The notes under the pieces: generated by a model
The model's database searches: none
The model's input: the letters and a program-made list of their open reading frames with translations, nothing else
Told to the model about the DNA's origin: nothing
Assembly: GCA_023150835.1 (NCBI GenBank)
Contig: JAKLKB010000087.1
Span: 1-28,635, forward strand
DNA from: Myxococcota bacterium
Lineage (GTDB): Bacteria > Myxococcota_C > UBA6777
Reading direction: 5' to 3'
Length of the DNA: 28,635 nucleotides
Program-made: the position numbers and the translations under genes
Shown: positions 23,901-28,635 of the stretch, piece by piece
Numbering within the stretch: position 1 is the first letter of the stretch
Layout of the letters: every line of letters begins with the position of its first letter

Positions 23901-26900
23901 GGTGCGCCGCTGGCTTGGTTTGCCGTTAGGCCAAGGGGGCGGCGCGTTGGTGGTGATGTGTGTGAGTTTTGTGTTGTTTGAGTTGGGGATGCGCTGGCGG
24001 GGAGGATCGAGAGCGAAGGGAAAGTGGTTGCGGCTGCCTTGGGTGGTTGGAGGAGACGGTGCGTTGTTTGCGGGGGGAGTAGGGATCACAGAAGGAGCGC
24101 AGGGAGGCGGGCAAAGGGGAGAGTTGAAGCATGGGGTTGCGGAGATCGCGGAGGATGGGGGTGTGTGGAGCAGGCCGTTGTTGGAGGCGGCGTATGTGGC
24201 TTGGTTGGTGGGTTTGTTGATGTTGTTTCGGGTGGTGGGTCGTGGGATAGAGGGGCGGGGGTTGGCGTTGGCGGTGTTGTGTTTGGGGGTGGTATTTGCG
24301 TGGCAGGTGGCGTGGCGTCATCAGTCCGAAGCGATGGGGCTTGTGGGGTTTGTGTTGAGTGGTGCGGCGTGGAGTGTGGCGTGGTTGTGGCCGCATCTGT
24401 TGGGTGCGCAGATGGAGCAGCCGCGTGTGTGGTGGGGCGTGTTGGGGATCGCGGGAGGTTTTTGGGCGGCGTGGTCGGTGGTGTTGTGGGGGGTGTATGG
24501 TTGGAAGGGGAGGATCGATGAAAGAGGCGATTGGAAGGGGGTTTTGCAGATTGCTATCGAGATCTTGCCGTTGTTTGGGATGATCTGGATGGTGGGGTTG
24601 GGGTATTTGACGGTGCGGGCGATCAAGGAGAGCGGGGGAGTGTCGGTGGGATGGTTGTTTGCGGGATGGGGTGGGAGTGCGTTGTTGTGGTATGGGATGG
24701 CGTGGGTGATGCGGCGTTGGTTGTGGGTGTGGTTGGGTGCGTCGTCGCTGTTGGTGTGTTGGGTGTTGCCGTGGTGGAATGGGCTGTCGTGGCCGGGATT
24801 GTTGGTGTGTGCGATGGGGGGAGTGTTGGTGTTGTTTGCGTTGGGTTCATGGGGAGGATGGAAGCGCAAAACAGCGGATATTGGGGTGCTGTTGGAGTCG
24901 GGGCAGGCTTGGTTGAAGGTACGTTCGGCGGGGGCGGAGTTGTGGGGAGAGGGTCTTCGTGTGTACGGGCTGGCGTGGTGTTTGTTGTCTTTGCCGGGGC
25001 TGTGGTGGTTTTGGCGTGAAGGCTGGATGGCGGGAGGACTGGCGGGTTTGGGTTTGGGGATGTCGATCTTGCCGATGTTTTGGGAAGGTTGGCAAGGGTC
25101 AGGATCGTCTTTGAATCCCCTCAGTTACGGGTGGTTTGGTTTGTCGTTGTTTGCGGCGGGGGTGGGTTGTACGGTGGGATTGTTTGGGGCGTTGCCGGGA
25201 TCGTGGCAGCCTGTGGGAGTGTGGTTGTGGCTGTCGTCGTTTGGTGTGGTGAGTAGCTGGGTGGCGTTGTTTGTGATGTTGTGCGTGGGGTTGCGAGATC
25301 GGCGGTCGTTGCGGCTGGATTGGGTGTCTCGTCGTTGGGGGATGTGTTCTCAGGGGCAGCCGGAAGAAGGGGTGGGATGGGGTTGGTTGCATCTGGGTCA
25401 GGTGAGTGAGTGGATGTTTGTGGGGGCGGCGAGTGTGGGGGCGGTGTGTTTTGGGATGGCGTGGTGGGGAGATCGCGCAGCATCGGTGTGGTTGTTGTGG
25501 AGTGTGTTGCCGTGGGTGGCCTCGGTCTGGTTGCGGCCACGAGAGGTGACGGCGACGGTGGTGGGTGGGATGATGTTGTGGGGTTGGTGGTGGGGAGCGG
25601 CGACGGGATGGGCTGTGTGGGCGGTGGTGTGGAGTACGTTGTTGCCGTTGTGGTTGGTGGGTTCTTCGTATTGGCGAGAAAAGCCGTTGTCGCAACTCAA
25701 TGAATCGGTCGGATGGACGGGGATCTTGGGTGGAATGTCGTTTGGTGTGGGGGTGGTGTCTGTGTTGGCGGGGATCTGGCCGTCTTTGGGGTCGGCGTGG
25801 TTGGGGTGTGTGGGTAGTCTTGGGGTGGCGACGTTGTATCAGGTGGGGATGTGGATCGCACGGTGGCAAGGGGGCCGATTGGAGCCGTTGTTTGAGATGG
25901 TTGCGTGGGGACGAGCCTCTGAAGACGAAGGCCACGCGGGGCGTTGGGGTACGGCGTGGCAAAGTCTGCGAGATCTGTACAAGACGGCGATGGTGGTGGG
26001 GAGTGGTTTTGCGTTGTGGTGGTTGTGGTTGAGTTGGCCGAACGGTGGGGTGGTGTTGGCGTTGTTTTTAGTGCCAGCGTTGTTGGATGTGGGCCAATCC
26101 TTCCAGCGATTTTCTTGGACGTGGATGATGATGGCGTTGTCGCTGTGGGGGCTGCATTTTGTGCCGTACTGGATGCAAAAAGAAAGCTGGTCGGTGTGGT
26201 TGTGGTCGGTGTGGGCGCTGGGCGCGTTGTGGTTGGCGGCGGAGTCGACGGCGGCGGCGCTGTGGCATGGTCTGCGTGAACGTGGGTCGCTGCGGATGGT
26301 GTGGGCGCTTTGGCATATTCGGGGGCTGAGTGCCTCGATGTCGCTGTTTTTTGCGGGGTGTGGGATCTTGTTGTATGCGGCGCTGTTGGCGGGGTTTGTG
26401 TTGGAGCCGATCGGTTATCCGCTGGAAGTCTCGGTGTATTGGTTAAAAGATGCGCGGGCGTTGCCTTGGTGGATCTGGTTGTTGGTTCCTGTGTTGTATG
26501 CGGTGATGGTGTTTCAACTGCGGCGGCGCAGTGCGTTGTTTTGGGCGGAGGGAGCGATCTTTTTGTCGCCGTTGGTGATGGGGGCGGTGTTGGGAGGGCG
26601 TTCTTGGAGGGCGTTGGCGGTGGAGTGTGCGGTGGGGGTGTGGTTGTTGATCTTGGGTGGGTTGTTGTGGTGGGTGCGTGCGCAAGGTGCGCGGATGCGT
26701 GAGCAGGCGTGGGGGGACGGGCAGAATAACGCGAATTCCTCGGAGCGTGCAGATGTTTTGGAGGAGGCGGCGGAGGCTTGGACACCGACGTCGATCTATC
26801 GGTTGTATTACAAAGAGGGCGCGGAGCCTGCTTGGTTGAGAGAGCTGACGGCGTTTGCGTCGGGGTTGGAGGGGGCTTCTGCGCGGATGTTGGAGCAAAG

Positions 26901-28446
26901 GCTGTGGGTGTTTTTGTGGGAGCTTCCGTTGCTGGGAGCGTTGTGGTTGGGGGCGCGGAATGGGATTGCGCGATTGGGCGGATTGATGGGGGCTTTGGGG
27001 TTGGGAGTGATGTTTGCGTTTGTGCCGGCCTCGATCTCTGTGGGGGGAGGGGGTTTTTGGGGCGTTTGTTTGTTGTGTGTGGGGTCGGCGGTGTTTGTGC
27101 GAGTGCGCCCGTGGCGGTCGTTGTGGGCGCTTGGTGCGGCGGTGTTTGGGTTGATGGTGTTTGGTGGGCTGTGGGATGGGTTGTTTGGTGCGGGACCGTT
27201 GGCGATGGGTGGGATTCTTGGGATGGGTCTGGTGTGTTGTGTGTTGGCGGCGTGGTGGCTGCGTGCATCGCAGTTGTATTGGTCGGTGGATAGGGACGGA
27301 TGGCGATATGGTTCGCGTGTCGAGAGCTTTTTACGGATCGCGGTGCGGGGTAGGATGTGGCACCCGGGCAGGGGGCCGCAGGCGTGGGATGGTGCGGAAG
27401 GTGCGGAGCGATGGGAGGATCGCAACCTGCCGTTGGTGCAAAAGGGGTATCGTGCGTTGGGATTCAACTCTTTTGTGCTGTTGTGGTTGGCGTGGGGGAT
27501 GTTTTGGATCGCGTCTGCGCGTTTGGGTTCGGGTTCGCCGTTGCTGCTGCATGGGATGGCGGTGTTGTTGTTGTTGATGCAGTCGTGGCTGTGGGTGGGA
27601 TGGGCGTTGGAGCGTGATCGCGATTGGATGGCGTATGTGGGGTTTGCGTCATTTTTGGGGGTGTATGGGTATCTGCGCAGCGTGATGGAGATCGGCGAGC
27701 GGGGGTTGGATGCGTGGGTGTTTTTGGTGGTGGGGTTTGTGCTGTTGGGATTCCGTGAGCTATGGCAGCGGATGGGGGGGCGTTTGTTGCAGCGCGTTGC
27801 GCAGCGGATCTCGTATGTGTTGCCGTTGTTGGCGTTGTTGGCGGGGGTGTGGGGAGGAAAGACTCCACCGATCGCAAGCTGGCTGATCGCGGGTGTGTTT
27901 TATGGGATCTTGGCGCATCAGTATGGGCTGCGTTGGCTCGCGGTCCCTGCGTTGGGCTTTTTGAACGTGGGCATCTTCTTGTTTTTAGGCCAACAAGCGG
28001 TGTCTGCGGCGCAGTGGTACATCTTGCCGTTGGGCTTGTCGATGTTTGCGATCTCAGGGATCTTTGCGATGGATTTGGGCCACAAAGGGCGCAACTTCTT
28101 TCGCGTGGTCGGTGCGTTGGCGATCTATCTGACTTCGATGGTGCAGGTGTTGTCGTTTCGCAGCATTACGGACGTGCTGTTGTTGGCGGGGCTTGCGATC
28201 GTGGGCATGATCGCGGGGATCGCTTTGCAGATACGGTCCTTTTTGGTCCTTGGGCTGGGCTTTTTGGTGGCGGATATCGTGATCAACCTGTTTCGCATTG
28301 GAATCCAAGACCGAGTGATCGGGATGATCTTTTTGTTCTTAACAGGGATCTTGTTGCTTGCCGCAGCGGTGTTTTTTAACCTCAAGCGCGAAGCGATCTT
28401 GGCGCGCATTCGCGATTGGCAAGATCAGATGGCTTCTTGGGATTGA
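20977..28446 (+). CDS. Giant polytopic membrane protein (DUF2339/SCO7613-like), about 2489 residues
   Basis: The ATG at 20977 has GGGAG six bases upstream; a longer reading from TTG 20905 lacks support. Residues 1-370 are a soluble, presumably cytoplasmic region: a helical start, five 12-residue repeats (106-165) and Ser/Ala/Glu-rich disorder. From about 370 (FLAQNWLYFLGTFLVLASGF) to the end almost everything is hydrophobic and rich in Trp, Gly, Leu and Val. By spacing I estimate about 60 membrane helices, with charged linkers, for example near 26660-26900 and 27290-27460. The first helices and the final helical block resemble large bacterial membrane proteins such as DUF2339, DUF2157 or SCO7613-C-terminal families, which have no established function. 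The C-terminus is a short charged tail (LKREAILARIRDWQDQMASW). Leu is written mostly as TTG and Val as GTG. Function unknown; transport or envelope organisation would be guesses. Confidence 0.93.
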   Translation: MTKQSENVISGGINEKAHIENERWELLRQGKISLFAETMAWVEAWRTSEASEDRLRERLEAWLASCFREGLLLDEAQQFELQASLLRMLAPKPVSDALISHLDTAASVSKTSEVGASASVSQTSEVGASSSMAQMSDVGASASVSQTSDVGASSSMAQTSEIGASASAQDGDVVVFPMVPYEEEVSAPAATEIRASVASLASEAVSGFKEDVAKLPVFAKQVASEGSVASEGLAVSSAETADVAKVPASQDVSQAASREPAVGLPTGGPIASSLYAPPQGRMPVGESSKQGSKKAKGAKTSESRGGRSGLGASEEGEKGASLSDVLPEGASDASDLTELPDLSWQERRSREDRAVMEASSWARVLQPFLAQNWLYFLGTFLVLASGFYLLSLAWEGMSTLGRQAVIWGSLATGSLAFSGLGVLLKQRAELQVAGRSFGAVSLGLLGIAGMAVGPLWSSSLPVAIGVMGGTLGVLVWGLGWLRAMDAGPTIKLSTISSGVLLGGVIFVPWFGRLGHIWGVVGVLSLGTLFFWGVVRVWGALRFGVLNWGEVWCFWREQGGFDRVRAAEGQEQPLTAQEMLFFFLPQAYLWLLLVGWSGWSLGGELWLALPYMAPLCGVVGFAMVEIGEWVRLIERGEKKARSKLQQKALRVEDAGDEGFFVWFWLGALVVAVGVVQAWGTPISLVWGAWLLGVLFARGSDVRARWSLEALSALSGVVGYVALLGVLFASSELSERWMREVWWLPMQAWWILPAGVCLVVVGRRVREQREMRGQVWPLLGALLAVYGVGVLLVNDVLRGQGQVSLGMLLAMPLYALGFLYVGELREKKSWSRLGLVLWVYGSAVIGGRVFSWGVFSGGTEDRASWSLLVFVATAALLWGVSRVFERRALLPHSRFVLDEALLWLPLVLLFFWAQQPDAMGLSNPWGWHPRTAFVWGAVGLWLYGAFFFWWSYASHSAGMARWTLVWWGLASVLLSVSVRRWLGLPLGQGGGALVVMCVSFVLFELGMRWRGGSRAKGKWLRLPWVVGGDGALFAGGVGITEGAQGGGQRGELKHGVAEIAEDGGVWSRPLLEAAYVAWLVGLLMLFRVVGRGIEGRGLALAVLCLGVVFAWQVAWRHQSEAMGLVGFVLSGAAWSVAWLWPHLLGAQMEQPRVWWGVLGIAGGFWAAWSVVLWGVYGWKGRIDERGDWKGVLQIAIEILPLFGMIWMVGLGYLTVRAIKESGGVSVGWLFAGWGGSALLWYGMAWVMRRWLWVWLGASSLLVCWVLPWWNGLSWPGLLVCAMGGVLVLFALGSWGGWKRKTADIGVLLESGQAWLKVRSAGAELWGEGLRVYGLAWCLLSLPGLWWFWREGWMAGGLAGLGLGMSILPMFWEGWQGSGSSLNPLSYGWFGLSLFAAGVGCTVGLFGALPGSWQPVGVWLWLSSFGVVSSWVALFVMLCVGLRDRRSLRLDWVSRRWGMCSQGQPEEGVGWGWLHLGQVSEWMFVGAASVGAVCFGMAWWGDRAASVWLLWSVLPWVASVWLRPREVTATVVGGMMLWGWWWGAATGWAVWAVVWSTLLPLWLVGSSYWREKPLSQLNESVGWTGILGGMSFGVGVVSVLAGIWPSLGSAWLGCVGSLGVATLYQVGMWIARWQGGRLEPLFEMVAWGRASEDEGHAGRWGTAWQSLRDLYKTAMVVGSGFALWWLWLSWPNGGVVLALFLVPALLDVGQSFQRFSWTWMMMALSLWGLHFVPYWMQKESWSVWLWSVWALGALWLAAESTAAALWHGLRERGSLRMVWALWHIRGLSASMSLFFAGCGILLYAALLAGFVLEPIGYPLEVSVYWLKDARALPWWIWLLVPVLYAVMVFQLRRRSALFWAEGAIFLSPLVMGAVLGGRSWRALAVECAVGVWLLILGGLLWWVRAQGARMREQAWGDGQNNANSSERADVLEEAAEAWTPTSIYRLYYKEGAEPAWLRELTAFASGLEGASARMLEQRLWVFLWELPLLGALWLGARNGIARLGGLMGALGLGVMFAFVPASISVGGGGFWGVCLLCVGSAVFVRVRPWRSLWALGAAVFGLMVFGGLWDGLFGAGPLAMGGILGMGLVCCVLAAWWLRASQLYWSVDRDGWRYGSRVESFLRIAVRGRMWHPGRGPQAWDGAEGAERWEDRNLPLVQKGYRALGFNSFVLLWLAWGMFWIASARLGSGSPLLLHGMAVLLLLMQSWLWVGWALERDRDWMAYVGFASFLGVYGYLRSVMEIGERGLDAWVFLVVGFVLLGFRELWQRMGGRLLQRVAQRISYVLPLLALLAGVWGGKTPPIASWLIAGVFYGILAHQYGLRWLAVPALGFLNVGIFLFLGQQAVSAAQWYILPLGLSMFAISGIFAMDLGHKGRNFFRVVGALAIYLTSMVQVLSFRSITDVLLLAGLAIVGMIAGIALQIRSFLVLGLGFLVADIVINLFRIGIQDRVIGMIFLFLTGILLLAAAVFFNLKREAILARIRDWQDQMASWD
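21292..21471 (+). repeat. Five 36 bp in-gene repeats with 72 bp higher-order period
   Basis: Units begin at 21292, 21328, 21364, 21400 and 21436 and encode 12-residue copies of ASVSQTSEVGAS. Types alternate: ASVSQTS units and SSMAQTS units follow each other, so the real duplication step was probably 72 bp. They lie in the disordered N-terminal part of the giant membrane protein. Confidence 0.92.
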
Positions 28447-28635
28447 TACGATACAAGCGATCAACAGCTTTTTTTGAAAAAGAAGGCGATGTACAAAGTG
28501 ATCGACGGCTTTTTTTGAAAAAGAAGGCGATGTACAAAGTGATCGACGGCTTTTTTTGAAAAAGAAGGCGATGTACAAAGTGATCGACGGCTTTTTTTGA
28601 AAAAGAAGGCGATGTACAAAGTGATCGACGGCTTT
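28447..28635 (+). repeat. 41 bp tandem array running off the window
   Basis: Units starting GATGTACAAAGTGATCGACG begin at 28488, 28529, 28570 and 28611 (cut by the window end), with a diverged first unit from 28447. Each contains CTTTTTTTGAAAAAG, a short AT-rich inverted repeat with a T-run. It starts right after the giant gene's stop, so the units may act as stacked weak terminators. A 41 bp step is not a multiple of three, so it is non-coding. Confidence 0.92.

Overview
This is a gene-moderate, repeat-rich stretch of a Gram-negative bacterial chromosome. Evidence for an outer membrane is a Sec-exported TolA-like protein, four predicted lipoproteins and a MotA/TolQ/ExbB proton-channel subunit. 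The style (lipoprotein hydrolases, alanine/lysine-repeat exported proteins, degenerate receiver proteins, heavy intergenic repeats) recalls Myxococcota, Bradymonadota and related deltaproteobacterial lineages, but no marker gene fixes the taxon. I saw no tRNA, rRNA, CRISPR array, phage gene or intact transposase.

Layout. 1-201 is a dispersed repeat. 279-5305 holds a DUF3365 haem lipoprotein (-), a MobA-type nucleotidyltransferase (+), a small DUF7009-like protein (-), a MotA/TolQ/ExbB subunit (-), a small lipoprotein (+) and a TolA-like repeat protein with two membrane segments (-). 5587-9160 holds a PHB-depolymerase-family esterase lipoprotein, xseA and a convergent radC. 9161-10042 is repeats. 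10043-11365 is a phosphoglycerate-dehydrogenase-like enzyme, followed by a 5 x 58 bp array. 11808-13937 (-) is a multi-receiver protein ending in a degenerate GGDEF domain. 13938-15341 is a repeat island. 15342-17966 (-) is a GH31 glycosidase lipoprotein, and 18188-19657 (-) is a flavoprotein disulfide reductase homologue without the redox cysteines. 19658-20976 contains an 804 bp stretch bounded by 26 bp inverted repeats. 20977-28446 (+) is one gene for a roughly 2490-residue polytopic membrane protein. The window ends inside a 41 bp tandem array.

The genes do not form one pathway. They are mostly single-gene units on alternating strands; the clearest likely co-transcription is the esterase with xseA. 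The most unusual items are the giant membrane protein with its skewed codon use, the all-degenerate signalling hub, the cysteine-less Lpd/SthA homologue, and at least three families of dispersed repeats, one of which keeps its hairpin while its arm sequence changes. I found no convincing multi-gene novel system. The pseudo-signalling hub and the giant protein are the best single-gene candidates for undescribed function.
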